In this document: positions 9,085 through 17,068 of the stretch, in pieces
How positions within the stretch are numbered: the stretch's first letter is position 1
How the letters are laid out: every line of letters begins with the position of its first letter
NCBI RefSeq assembly: GCF_900102085.1
Contig: NZ_FMVM01000017.1
Location: 1-64,000, forward strand
DNA length: 64,000 nucleotides
Source of the DNA: Paenibacillus polysaccharolyticus
GTDB taxonomy: Bacteria > Bacillota > Bacilli > Paenibacillales > Paenibacillaceae
Direction: 5' to 3'
Made by a program: the position numbers and the translations under genes
Notes under the pieces: model-generated
Told to the model about the DNA's origin: nothing
The model's database searches: none
Seen by the model: the letters and a program-made list of their open reading frames with translations, nothing else

Positions 9085-9113
9085 ATGATACCTTGTTTTA
9101 ACTCGTTTGCCAA
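9085..9113 (-). promoter_or_regulatory. recA promoter
   Basis: The minus strand carries TTGGCA (9108-9113), 17 bases, then TATCAT (9085-9090), about 30 bases before the recA start codon. Confidence 0.65.
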
Positions 9114-9122
9114 GCTTTTTTT

Positions 9123-9136
9123 CGAACATACATTCG
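9123..9136. promoter_or_regulatory. LexA (SOS) box upstream of recA
   Basis: CGAACATACATTCG matches the Bacillus-type operator CGAAC-N4-GTTCG at nine of ten conserved positions. It lies nine bases upstream of the -35 of the recA promoter, the expected setting for LexA control. Confidence 0.8.
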
Positions 9137-9184
9137 TTTTTTTGTTCAGGACGAGGCGCCTCTTCCTCATGAAAATCGATGAAA

Positions 9185-9236
9185 AAACAGAAAAAGAACC
9201 GTAAACAAGGCTGTAAAGCCACATTTTACGGTTCTT
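9185..9236 (-). terminator. Intrinsic terminator after cinA
   Basis: A perfect 12-base stem AAGAACCGTAAA/TTTACGGTTCTT (9194-9205 with 9225-9236) is followed on the minus strand by a T-rich tail. It insulates recA from cinA. Confidence 0.85.
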
Positions 9237-9293
9237 CCGTCTACAATCATTATACTTCCTCAATTATGCAAATGCAATCTGCCTGCGTAATCA

Positions 9294-10550
9294 TCAATCA
9301 ATAGCGACTAACTTTTGCCATAACCGATATAGAATGGCCTTTGCCGAGCGAATGCGAACCGTTTCGCGGTTACCGTTAATCCGGAGTTCATGAATCTCCG
9401 TATCCTTCCCACGCTCAGCCAAAGCGATAAACACGAGGCCTGGTGGTTTACGTTCCGAATATCCCGGACCGGCTACTCCGGTAATCGCCAATCCAAAATC
9501 AGCATCCCCAATCATACGGATCTGCTCTGCAAGCACTTTTGCCACCTCTGGGCTAACGGCACCTGGTGCATCTTCACCCTCCAGGTAACTGTGAGGCACA
9601 TTTAACAGCTTTTCTTTGATCTCATTAGAGTAACATACAATGCCACCTTTTAACATCGAGGCACTTCCAGGCACCGAAGTTAAGCTCTGCATCACAAGCC
9701 CTCCTGTGCAGCTTTCAGCCGCGCTCAGAGTCAGCCCCATATCAGACATCATTGTAACAATCGTGTACTCTATAGGCACATCCTCGTTAGCGTAGAGATG
9801 TTCAGATAAACGCTCACGAATCTGCACTTCCATCGCATCCAGCTTTAGCTTGGCTTCTCCTTCGCTCGGAGCCTTGGTAGACACACGTACGGTTACTTCT
9901 CCCTCACTCGCGTAAGGAGCAATCGTAGGGTCTGTCTGTCCGTCAATCAAGTCAAGCAAACGGTCCTCCAGAGCAGATTCTCCAATGCCTGCGAATTTCA
10001 ACATTCGTGAATAAATCGGCATTTCTTCTGTAAGAGCATGCTGAAGCAACCAAGGTTTGACTTCCTGCTCGAACATTGGAATCAATTCTTTAGGTGGCCC
10101 AGGCATAACAACATAATATTTATCGTTATCCGCAATCGCGTTTCCGGCAGCAAGTCCGGTTTCATTCGCCAGAGGGGTTCCACCCTCAAGCACAATGGCT
10201 TGGCGCCGATTATTTTCCGTCATTTCCACATTACGATCGAGGAAGAAACCTTCAATTTTATCCATAGCCATACGGTCAATATGCAACTTCCGATTCAACA
10301 CTGCAGCCAGTGCGTCTTTAGTCAAATCATCCTGCGTTGGACCGATGCCTCCAGAAAATAAAATAATGTCTGCACGGCCCTGCGCGATGCGTATCGCTTC
10401 ACTAAGCCGATTCTGATTATCTCCAACTACCGTTTGAAAATATACGTCAATCCCCATTGCAGCAAGTTCACGGGAAAGGTATCTGGCATTGGTATTTACG
10501 ATCTGTCCCAGTAGTAACTCTGTCCCAACTGCAATAATCTCTGCCTTCAT
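9294..10550 (-). CDS. cinA: CinA competence/damage-inducible protein (putative nicotinamide-nucleotide amidase)
   Basis: CinA joins an N-terminal MoaB/COG1058-type domain (SGGIGPTQDDLTKDAL near residue 75) to a C-terminal PncC-type nicotinamide-nucleotide deamidase domain (AAESCTGGLV). In other species it recycles NMN or clears ADP-ribose by-products. The ATG at 10550 (MKAEIIAVGTELL, 418 residues) is chosen for its AGGAGGAAG site. The order pgsA-cinA-recA is the Bacillus order. Here a terminator follows cinA, so recA is not simply co-transcribed with it. Confidence 0.95.
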   Translation of the reverse strand: MKAEIIAVGTELLLGQIVNTNARYLSRELAAMGIDVYFQTVVGDNQNRLSEAIRIAQGRADIILFSGGIGPTQDDLTKDALAAVLNRKLHIDRMAMDKIEGFFLDRNVEMTENNRRQAIVLEGGTPLANETGLAAGNAIADNDKYYVVMPGPPKELIPMFEQEVKPWLLQHALTEEMPIYSRMLKFAGIGESALEDRLLDLIDGQTDPTIAPYASEGEVTVRVSTKAPSEGEAKLKLDAMEVQIRERLSEHLYANEDVPIEYTIVTMMSDMGLTLSAAESCTGGLVMQSLTSVPGSASMLKGGIVCYSNEIKEKLLNVPHSYLEGEDAPGAVSPEVAKVLAEQIRMIGDADFGLAITGVAGPGYSERKPPGLVFIALAERGKDTEIHELRINGNRETVRIRSAKAILYRLWQKLVAID

Positions 10551-10580
10551 TTTGACTTCCTCCTGTACATATGTGGAGTA

Positions 10581-10619
10581 GTCAAAGGGCAATAGGATGA
10601 GTTCCTATTGCCCTTTGAC
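10581..10619 (-). promoter_or_regulatory. Perfect 17-base hairpin in the cinA leader
   Basis: GTCAAAGGGCAATAGGA (10581-10597) and its exact complement (10603-10619) flank a 5-base loop. There is no U-run after it on the minus strand, and it ends about 30 bases before the cinA start. It could cap the pgsA transcript or stabilise a cinA processing product. Confidence 0.55.
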
Positions 10620-10659
10620 CCAATGAGTCTTTCATCATTACCCGATTCAGCTTAAATCA

Positions 10660-11247
10660 TTACGCTTTTGATAAATGAAGCAAGTTTTTGTTTTTGATAA
10701 AGTAGTCAATTCCAGACCAGATGGTGATCAGAGCCGCTACATATACCGCAATTTCATCGACATGAATACCCGTGTATGAGAAGGGGAAATTGTTCAGCAG
10801 TAGCAAAACAATGGCTACAATCTGTACTACTGTTTTCAGTTTACCCCAAGCACTCGCAGCTACAACCGAACCGTCCAACAAGGCAATCTGACGTAGGCCG
10901 GTCACGGCAAATTCACGGCTGATAATAACGACTGCAATCCATGAATCCAGCTTACCCATTTGAACCAATGAAATCAAAACAGCGGTAACCAGAAGCTTGT
11001 CTGCCAGAGGATCAAGCAGTTTGCCCAGATTGGTGACCATATTGTTTTTCCTTGCAAGATAGCCGTCTATTCCATCCGTGCTTGCAGCAACGATAAAAAT
11101 AAAAGCAGCAATTAACTGATTATACGGAAGCGTAAAGCTCCCGAGATGTAACGGCTCTGGATAAAACGGAAAATCCACGAGCAGAAACACCATCAAAAAA
11201 GGGATTAAGCAAATTCGTGCAAGCGTAATCCGGTTGGGTAAATTCAC
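10660..11247 (-). CDS. pgsA: CDP-diacylglycerol-glycerol-3-phosphate 3-phosphatidyltransferase
   Basis: PgsA makes phosphatidylglycerophosphate, the committed step to phosphatidylglycerol and cardiolipin, in the membrane. The CDP-alcohol phosphotransferase signature DG-xx-AR-x8-G-xxx-D-xxx-D is complete (DGYLARKNN...GKLLDPLAD, near residues 60-85), within several hydrophobic membrane segments. The GTG at 11247 (about 195 residues, beginning MNLPNRITLAR) is chosen because a GGAGGG site lies six bases upstream. The longer ATG frame has no such support. Confidence 0.96.
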   Translation of the reverse strand: MNLPNRITLARICLIPFLMVFLLVDFPFYPEPLHLGSFTLPYNQLIAAFIFIVAASTDGIDGYLARKNNMVTNLGKLLDPLADKLLVTAVLISLVQMGKLDSWIAVVIISREFAVTGLRQIALLDGSVVAASAWGKLKTVVQIVAIVLLLLNNFPFSYTGIHVDEIAVYVAALITIWSGIDYFIKNKNLLHLSKA

Positions 11248-11512
11248 AAGACGCCCTCCCTTTGTATCCTCCATTACTTCAAACAATCATCTTACATTCC
11301 GTATTCATCATCTGAAGCAAGAAATGAACGATTGAAACGTCGACTTATATTTACATAAAAGCCTATGTAGAAACGCAAAAAATAAAGTCTACCGCTCAAA
11401 CGCAAAACTGCTTTTAAACGCTCCGGTGACTTCCAGAAGTGTACTGCTTTTCACAAAGTCAGCTAACGATGAAGACTGGACTTGATGCATGACTGCCAGC
11501 AATGCACATTCA

Positions 11513-11541
11513 GTATAATATACGTACCAATACAGTGTCAA
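11513..11541 (-). promoter_or_regulatory. Promoter candidate for pgsA
   Basis: TTGACA (11536-11541), 17 bases, then TTATAC (11513-11518) on the minus strand. This is the only signal I see in the 317-base gap between yajQ and pgsA. The rest of that gap shows no ORF with a ribosome binding site. Confidence 0.45.
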
Positions 11542-11564
11542 AAAGACATTTCTGTACAAGAGTT

Positions 11565-12056
11565 TTATTTAAAATTAGTATATTGCAGATCTAGTGGCAA
11601 GTTAGCTCCATTAAGAAGTTGCATAACGGCTTGCAGATCATTTTTGCTCTTACCTGTCACCCGAAGCTGGTCTCCCTGAATCTGACTCTTCACCTTCAGT
11701 TTGGAATCACGGATGAGGATATTGATTTTTTTAGCCACATCTTGATCAATGCCCTGCTTGAAATTCAAACGCTGGCGAACTGTACCGGATGAAGCTGGCT
11801 CCACTTTCCCGTAATCCATATTTTTCAGCGGAAGCCCACGCTTTGCCATTTTGGATTGTAAAACTTCAATAACCGCTTTTAATTTGGTCTCATCATCAGA
11901 CACAATCGTAAGAGCATCCTTATCCAGTTTCAAGCTACTTTTACTGCCCTTGAAATCATAACGAGCACCAATTTCTTTTTCCGTTTGCGTAACGGCATTG
12001 GTCAATTCTTGCAAGTCCATTTTGGACACAATATCAAATGAATTTTCTGAACTCAA
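11565..12056 (-). CDS. yajQ: YajQ family nucleotide-binding protein (UPF0234)
   Basis: YajQ proteins have two ferredoxin-like folds and bind nucleotides; a Xanthomonas member binds cyclic di-GMP. The 163-residue length is typical. Family stretches are visible: SFDIVSKMDLQELTNAV at the N-terminus, ARYDFKGSKS near residue 32 and a C-terminal KSQIQGDQLRVTGKSKNDLQ segment. It starts at a TTG with AAAGGGTGA upstream. It is bounded by a promoter at 12095-12124 and so is probably a single-gene unit. Its role here is unknown. Confidence 0.95.
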   Translation of the reverse strand: MSSENSFDIVSKMDLQELTNAVTQTEKEIGARYDFKGSKSSLKLDKDALTIVSDDETKLKAVIEVLQSKMAKRGLPLKNMDYGKVEPASSGTVRQRLNFKQGIDQDVAKKINILIRDSKLKVKSQIQGDQLRVTGKSKNDLQAVMQLLNGANLPLDLQYTNFK

Positions 12057-12094
12057 ACCAAGTCACCCTTTCAATTAATCATATGTTCTGTAAC

Positions 12095-12124
12095 ATTATA
12101 GAGTAAACTTCAAGCAAAAGTCTA
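12095..12124 (-). promoter_or_regulatory. Sigma-A promoter candidate for yajQ
   Basis: TAGACT (12119-12124), 18 bases, then a consensus TATAAT (12095-12100), placed directly after the terminator at 12148-12190. Confidence 0.6.
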
Positions 12125-12147
12125 ATTTTAGTCATGTTTACTCATAG

Positions 12148-12190
12148 AAAAAAGCATTTTTGGAGTACCATTCGGTCACCAAAAATGCTT
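12148..12190 (-). terminator. Intrinsic terminator after the small membrane protein gene
   Basis: A perfect 12-base stem AAGCATTTTTGG/CCAAAAATGCTT (12152-12163 with 12179-12190) is followed on the minus strand by a run of six T residues. It ends the ymfK-rodZ-side unit before yajQ. Confidence 0.85.
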
Positions 12191-12205
12191 GCTGGTCGAG
12201 CTGCC

Positions 12206-12370
12206 TTAATACCGGCTACGGTTAGGCTGTCTGAACATATCGAGCACACCGAGAACGATATGCGCAAGTCCAAAACCCAATATTCCGTAACCCCAGGCAT
12301 TTGGAGTCAGGTAATAACCCAGGAGGCTGACAATGATCCCTAAACCGGTTACGATCCAGCTGACTGTCAC
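12206..12370 (-). CDS. Small membrane protein of unknown function
   Basis: I do not recognise this gene. Starting at the GTG at 12370, about six bases after a GAGG-containing site, it encodes about 54 residues with two predicted hydrophobic segments (WIVTGLGIIVSLLGYYL and GYGILGFGLAHIVLGVLDM) and a short basic tail ending RQPNRSRY. A TTG at 12406 would add 12 residues. It lies between rodZ and a strong terminator, so it is the last gene of the unit. A role at the membrane beside RodZ is only a positional guess. Confidence 0.65.
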   Translation of the reverse strand: MTVSWIVTGLGIIVSLLGYYLTPNAWGYGILGFGLAHIVLGVLDMFRQPNRSRY

Positions 12371-12443
12371 GGCCTTCCACCTCACTTCACCATAAGTTAA
12401 CTGCAATTGAAGACAAGATTATTGTCCCCTGCAGTTAGCCAGG

Positions 12444-13538
12444 TTATTCGTTGCTGGAGCTTCCGCCTTCCGAAGAACCACTGGTCGTTGTGCCTGTCAT
12501 GCCTTCTGTTCCCGTGGAAGAAGCCGTGCTATCTGTATCCAATTTAAGACGAATACGGTTGGTTGCTTTGCCGTCCGTTACGACTTGACCGCCAACATCA
12601 ATTGTTGTTGCCGCCGCATAACCGGATTTAATGTACATGCCAGCGCTGTCCAATGTAAATGTGAACGTGTCACCGTCAGCAGTATTGCCATACTCGAGTT
12701 TCTCACCGCTTGAATTCTCACCTTTATACACTTCAAGCCAACTATGACCTGTCGCCTTGATCGTCACGGTTACAGGCTGACCTGTGCTTCCGCTAACTTT
12801 GAAGTTTGTAATATTGCCTGATTTTCCATCTTCAGAAACAGTAACAGAACCAGGTGTGGTTGGTGTTGTTCCCTCTGGGGTCTCACCTGTTTGGCCATCC
12901 GTTTGTCCGTCAGTTTGTCCGTCAGTTTGTCCATCGGTTTGACCTTTATTTTCTCCGTCGGTCTGACCATTCGTTTCATTACCGCCGCCGTTTCCGCCAG
13001 CATCACCTTTACCGGCATCATTCGATCCCGAGTCGGTTGCAGGCGGAGTTGCAGTTTGCCCGTTATCGGATGGTTGATCAGGTTTGTCATTAGCAGGTTT
13101 TTGACTGTCCGTAATCTTTGTATCATCCAGCCCTTGTGGATTGGTGTCATCGCCCTTGTTGTTTGCCATATACAGATACAAGAGCACGATAATCAGAATA
13201 GGGAAAGTCCACATTAGAGCAACAGACATCCAGCGGTTGCTCCGCTCCGCCGGCCGGCTGGAGCGCTTCTGGATTACCGGCTCCATCGTTGCTTCCGCCG
13301 TTTCCGCAGGTACGTCCTTTTTGTGTCCTTCCAGCAGCTCATCGGCATTAAGTCCCACCGTTTCCGCATAGGTTTTTATAAATGCACGCACATAGAAGCT
13401 GCCGGGTAACACTTTATAGTCCCCTGCTTCTATAGCCTCCAAATACCTCTTGCGAATTTTCGTCATTTCCTGTACATCGTCGAGACTCATCCCTTTTTGC
13501 AGCCGGGCCTCTCTTAACTGCTGACCCAGTTCAGACAT
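12444..13538 (-). CDS. rodZ: RodZ-like cell-shape protein (YmfM)
   Basis: RodZ links the MreB cytoskeleton to the membrane during wall elongation. The N-terminus (about 1-70) is an HTH_25 domain (LGQQLREARLQKGMSLDDV). A single membrane segment lies near 105-125 (ALMWTFPILIIVLLYLYM). A Gly/Asp/Thr/Gln-rich linker follows to about 230, then a C-terminal beta-rich DUF4115-type domain and a Ser/Gly/Thr-rich tail. The linker holds TDGQ repeats encoded by a 12-base tandem repeat. At 364 residues it is longer than the B. subtilis protein. The ATG has a GGAG site upstream. Confidence 0.9.
   Translation of the reverse strand: MSELGQQLREARLQKGMSLDDVQEMTKIRKRYLEAIEAGDYKVLPGSFYVRAFIKTYAETVGLNADELLEGHKKDVPAETAEATMEPVIQKRSSRPAERSNRWMSVALMWTFPILIIVLLYLYMANNKGDDTNPQGLDDTKITDSQKPANDKPDQPSDNGQTATPPATDSGSNDAGKGDAGGNGGGNETNGQTDGENKGQTDGQTDGQTDGQTDGQTGETPEGTTPTTPGSVTVSEDGKSGNITNFKVSGSTGQPVTVTIKATGHSWLEVYKGENSSGEKLEYGNTADGDTFTFTLDSAGMYIKSGYAAATTIDVGGQVVTDGKATNRIRLKLDTDSTASSTGTEGMTGTTTSGSSEGGSSSNE
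12901..12936. repeat. 12-base tandem repeat within rodZ
   Basis: Two identical 12-base units and one with two changes (GTTTGTCCGTCA on the plus strand) at 12901-12912, 12913-12924 and 12925-12936 encode successive TDGQ units in the RodZ linker. Further diverged units flank them. Confidence 0.85.
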
Positions 13539-13604
13539 GCCATCTCCTCCTTATGTTTAACTCTTCAGTTGTTGCTGATCTATTCCATGATTCCGTACGG
13601 AGCT

Positions 13605-14372
13605 TTACAGTTCGTCGGTATAGCTTGCCGTAAACGTATCATAAATAATTTCTTCGTTAGGATTATTACGCAATTCAATAATAATATCAAAATCATTATA
13701 ATCATATTCGGATTCCTGCACAAAAATATCCGGATGCTCAATCACTTTCGTACTAGGCATCGACATGATATCCTGCAAAAGATTATAGTGCCGCTCACTG
13801 GAGCGAATCGTACTGACAATCCCATCGATAATAAATACATTATTCGGGTTTAACTCGTCTTCTGACATCTGGCTACGTATCGTTTGGCGAAGAAGGGTAG
13901 AAGATACAAAAGTCCAACGCTTCATGGCACATACACTGCCTGCGATGATTGACTCTGTTTTACCAACTCGCGGCATACCCCGCAGGCCGATAACCTGATT
14001 GCCCTCTCTTTTAAATACTTCACCCAAAAAATCAACTAATAACCCAAGTTCGTCCCGAGTAAAACGAAATGTTTTGCGATCATCTGAATCCCGGTCAATG
14101 TACCTACCGTGACGTACAGCCAGAATATCCACCAATTTAGGTTGACGCAATGCAGATACCGTAATGCTGTTGACTTTACCAAGCATCTCTCCCAGCAGAC
14201 GAATCTTTTCGTCATCATCTGACTCGAGCAACATGCCCCGTGTTTTGCCTTCAACACCGTTGATGGTCAATATATTGACTTCAAGCATCCCTAGCATGGA
14301 GGCGATATCCCCCAAAAGACCAGGTCTGTTCTTATGTATTTTATATTCCATATACCATTGTTTAGTTTCCAT
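13605..14372 (-). CDS. ymfK: YmfK family protein (DUF3388)
   Basis: This conserved Bacillales protein has unknown function. From the ATG at 14372 (255 residues, METKQWYMEYKIHKN) the first 75 residues look like an ACT-type regulatory domain (RPGLLGDIASMLGMLEVNI, with a Gly-rich turn). The rest includes a P-loop-like stretch GLRGMPRVGKTES near residue 127 and a hydrophobic strand VFIIDGIVS resembling Walker B. An ATP-dependent or ligand-sensing role is an inference. The start is chosen for a GGGGTG site; an upstream in-frame ATG at 14429 lacks one. It precedes rodZ, with 66 bases between. Confidence 0.85.
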   Translation of the reverse strand: METKQWYMEYKIHKNRPGLLGDIASMLGMLEVNILTINGVEGKTRGMLLESDDDEKIRLLGEMLGKVNSITVSALRQPKLVDILAVRHGRYIDRDSDDRKTFRFTRDELGLLVDFLGEVFKREGNQVIGLRGMPRVGKTESIIAGSVCAMKRWTFVSSTLLRQTIRSQMSEDELNPNNVFIIDGIVSTIRSSERHYNLLQDIMSMPSTKVIEHPDIFVQESEYDYNDFDIIIELRNNPNEEIIYDTFTASYTDEL

Positions 14373-14471
14373 GTATACACCCCGTAATGCATTATTCCAC
14401 ATTATTCGACAACATCCGAACGTGTCCATTGGACGCTATTTCGGGTCATCTTCTAAAAATGGGTCACGTTA

Positions 14472-14500
14472 ATGATATATAAAATGAAAATGAATTACAA
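14472..14500 (-). promoter_or_regulatory. Promoter candidate for ymfK
   Basis: TTGTAA (14495-14500), 17 bases, then TATCAT (14472-14477), located just after the ymfJ terminator and about 100 bases before ymfK. Confidence 0.4.
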
Positions 14501-14533
14501 GAACAGCTCTGTAATCCGTTTGTAATCATTAGA

Positions 14534-14554
14534 GAAAAGCCCCCTTGCGGGAGC
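14534..14554 (-). terminator. Intrinsic terminator after ymfJ
   Basis: A short G/C-rich stem (AGC-n-CCC with GGG-n-GCT, 14538-14544 with 14549-14555) and a TTGC-type loop are followed on the minus strand by TTTTCTCT. Confidence 0.6.
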
Positions 14555-14569
14555 TCTTCATCTCTAGCC

Positions 14570-14833
14570 TTATGCGTTTTGTTTGGCCAATTTGACCATC
14601 AGGCACGCAATCGTACGACGCTCATCCGCATCGCCGACATCCCATAGTTCCTTCAATGCTCGGTTGGAATGGTTCGCCGGGTCAACTTTCTCATCCAGAA
14701 AGTCGCCGATCTCGTATGCCAGTTTGTTGATGGTTTCTTCACTCATCCCCATCCTCTCAGCTTGCAGTACGCGATCACCCAGGAACTTCTTCCATGTGTC
14801 GAAGTTAGAAACCACTGTTTTGTCTGTTGACAT
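14570..14833 (-). CDS. ymfJ: YmfJ family protein (DUF3243)
   Basis: This is an 87-residue conserved Bacillales protein of unknown function. It is soluble and mostly helical, with the family stretches SNFDTWKKFLGDRVLQAERMG and DVGDADERRTIACLMVKLA. No catalytic motif is visible. The ATG at 14833 follows an AGGAGG site by seven bases. The order ymfH-ymfI-ymfJ-ymfK matches B. subtilis. Confidence 0.9.
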   Translation of the reverse strand: MSTDKTVVSNFDTWKKFLGDRVLQAERMGMSEETINKLAYEIGDFLDEKVDPANHSNRALKELWDVGDADERRTIACLMVKLAKQNA

Positions 14834-14962
14834 GATAAATCCTCCTTGGCTGACGCATGAGATTTAAAATCAACAGTTGTAATATGTGCTTTCGGGACAT
14901 TTTATATACGAGCATTTAAAATTAAAGTTCGCAATCCACTGACTTGCAACTTGAACACGGCA

Positions 14963-15712
14963 TTAAGTCAGCCAGCCCCCATTCGGACTGATAATCTGTC
15001 CATTGATATATCCCGACTCAGGTAGCGCGAGAAAATAAACCAGTGACGAAATTTCGTCCGGCTGCGCCAGTCGCCCCGCAGGAATCTCCTCTTCCAACAT
15101 CTTCAACTCACTCTGATCCAGGTGGTCTAACATCGTGGTCTGAACAGCCCCTGGAGCAACAGCATTCACCGTAACGCCGGAGGGAGCAAGCTCTTTAGCA
15201 AGTGCCTTCGTGAAGGCATTTACCCCGCCCTTGGTTGTGGAATACAACACTTCACAAGATGCACCAGATAGCCCCCAGATGGACGACACATTAATAATTC
15301 TACCGTATCTTTGGGAGATCATATGTGGCATCATCTCTTGTGTGCATAGAAAAGTACCTTTCAGATTAATTGCCATCACTTCATCCCATATTTCCTCTGT
15401 CACATCCGCTAGCAAACCATAGTGAGATATACCAGCGTTATTCACAAGAATATCCGGCAACAACTCGTGAGCAGCCAATTTTTCCCGCATACGCTGAATC
15501 TGTTCCCTGCTGCGAAGATCAGCTGAAACCGTCATGATACGTCCATTTCCTCGCTCCATACAACGTCTTGCCGCTTCATTGGCTGCTTCATGCGATTTCA
15601 TGTAGTGCAACACAACATTCATACCTACACTGGCAAACCGCTCTGCAATTGCAGCTCCTATGCCTCCACTTGCCCCGGTAACCAGAACAGTCATTTCCCC
15701 TATAGCTTTCAC
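14963..15712 (-). CDS. ymfI: Short-chain dehydrogenase/reductase YmfI (FabG-like)
   Basis: A classical SDR of 249 residues. It has the NADP(H)-binding TGASGGIG (residues 12-19), the NNAG motif near 92, a catalytic Ser in INVSSIWG near 142 and the YxxxK active site in YSTTKGG near 156-160. The C-terminus (GQIISPNGGWLT) resembles 3-oxoacyl-ACP reductases, but the substrate is not known. It starts at a GTG with a GGGGGG site upstream. It follows ymfH and probably shares its transcript. Confidence 0.9.
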   Translation of the reverse strand: MKAIGEMTVLVTGASGGIGAAIAERFASVGMNVVLHYMKSHEAANEAARRCMERGNGRIMTVSADLRSREQIQRMREKLAAHELLPDILVNNAGISHYGLLADVTEEIWDEVMAINLKGTFLCTQEMMPHMISQRYGRIINVSSIWGLSGASCEVLYSTTKGGVNAFTKALAKELAPSGVTVNAVAPGAVQTTMLDHLDQSELKMLEEEIPAGRLAQPDEISSLVYFLALPESGYINGQIISPNGGWLT

Positions 15713-15785
15713 AATGTGTTCCCCCCATAACTTTCACTCTCAATCTAGTGAACCCTTCGATCGCTGTCCTATTCCCTCTCCATGG

Positions 15786-17066
15786 TTAAGGACTAACAAC
15801 GAGTGATACAGCGAGCTGATCCCAACGAATATGCTCTTTCAATCTTTGATTCACATCTTGAAGTGTAATCGTTTCATACAATGAAATCATATTGAAAAAA
15901 TCACCGCCACGGAAATGCTGCCGTGTGAATTCATTCGCAATGTTTTCTGGTGAATTGAGCATGCGCAAATAACCGCCAATTTTCTTTTTGCGCGCACGTT
16001 CAAAATCGGAAGCATCGAATCCTTTTTGCATAATCGCTTCGACTTCTTGGCGTATCCGTTTCAACAATTGATCCGGGTCTTTCGTATCTCCACCGACTGC
16101 AGAGAAGGCATATTGTGGTGAACTGATATAGTCATGTCCAAAACTATCCGAGATCAGATCTTCATCATAAAGCTTCTGAAACAGACGTGTGCTGGAACCA
16201 AACAACAGATCCATCATCAGCTGCGTGGTCGTGTCCCGGCGCAAAAGTGGCTCTCCTGTAAGTCCAACATCCGTTTCTTTGAATCCAAACAAACATTTCG
16301 GCAGGGAAACGGATAATTTGACCTCTCGTCTGGCCTCCCCCACCTGTTCAGGCTCTGATTCAAAGAAGCGGTGAATCGGGCCCTGCGGCTCGAAATTTTT
16401 CTGCTCCTGATTGGAACGAACCATGCTAATGACCTGCTCAGGATCAACACCGCCGACAACAAACAAGAGCATGTTACTTGGGTGATAAAATGTGTTATAA
16501 CACGTATACAACGTTTCTTTGGTGATCGTGTTAATGGATTGGACCGTGCCCGCAATGTCAATATGCACCGGATGTTTTTGATACATTGCTTCAATCAACC
16601 CGAAATAAACACGCCAGTCCGGATTATCGGCATACATATTAATTTCTTGTTCAATGATGCCTTTTTCCTTATTGACGTTCTGATCAGTAAAGTACGGATT
16701 TTGCACAAAATCAACTAATGTTTGTATATTTTCGTTCATATTTTCGGTTGCCGAAAACAAATAAACGGTCTGATCAAAACTTGTGAAAGCGTTCGCAGAA
16801 GCACCGTGAGAAGCAAATGTTGCAAAAATATCACCCGTTGGCTCCTCAAACATTTTGTGTTCCAGAAAATGAGCAATACCGTCGGGCACCTTTACCTCGG
16901 CTTGCCCTTCCACCTGAAAGTGATTGTCCACTGACCCGTATTTGGTCGCAAAGGTGGCGTATGTTTTCTGAAAACCCGGTTTAGGCAAAACATAGACATG
17001 CAGTCCACTCGCCATTACTTCGTAATATAATGTCTCCTGCAAATGTTCATACCGAATGCTCTCCAC
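15786..17066 (-). CDS. ymfH: M16 family zinc peptidase YmfH (catalytic subunit)
   Basis: This 426-residue protein keeps the inverted zinc motif HxxEH (GIAHFLEHKMFEEP, near residues 65-70) and the downstream Glu ligand in KGIIEQEINMY, so it should be the active half of an M16 pair. It starts at a GTG only two bases after the ymfF stop, with the ribosome binding site inside the ymfF end, so translation is probably coupled. M16 enzymes clear small peptides; the physiological substrate is unknown. Confidence 0.93.
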   Translation of the reverse strand: MESIRYEHLQETLYYEVMASGLHVYVLPKPGFQKTYATFATKYGSVDNHFQVEGQAEVKVPDGIAHFLEHKMFEEPTGDIFATFASHGASANAFTSFDQTVYLFSATENMNENIQTLVDFVQNPYFTDQNVNKEKGIIEQEINMYADNPDWRVYFGLIEAMYQKHPVHIDIAGTVQSINTITKETLYTCYNTFYHPSNMLLFVVGGVDPEQVISMVRSNQEQKNFEPQGPIHRFFESEPEQVGEARREVKLSVSLPKCLFGFKETDVGLTGEPLLRRDTTTQLMMDLLFGSSTRLFQKLYDEDLISDSFGHDYISSPQYAFSAVGGDTKDPDQLLKRIRQEVEAIMQKGFDASDFERARKKKIGGYLRMLNSPENIANEFTRQHFRGGDFFNMISLYETITLQDVNQRLKEHIRWDQLAVSLVVSP

Positions 17067-17068
17067 GA

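Noticed and set aside
11530-11545. Small TGTC/GACA hairpin after yajQ
   Set aside because: Only four base pairs; it coincides with the -35 region of the pgsA promoter candidate and is likely chance.
12398-12437. TAACTGCA/TGCAGTTA dyad between rodZ and the small membrane gene
   Set aside because: A real 8-base dyad, but no U-run, and it lies in the short spacer of an operon; not enough to assign a role.
14939-14971. CTGACTT/AAGTCAG dyad at the end of ymfI
   Set aside because: The loop is long, there is no U-run and one arm lies in the coding end; too weak to call a terminator.
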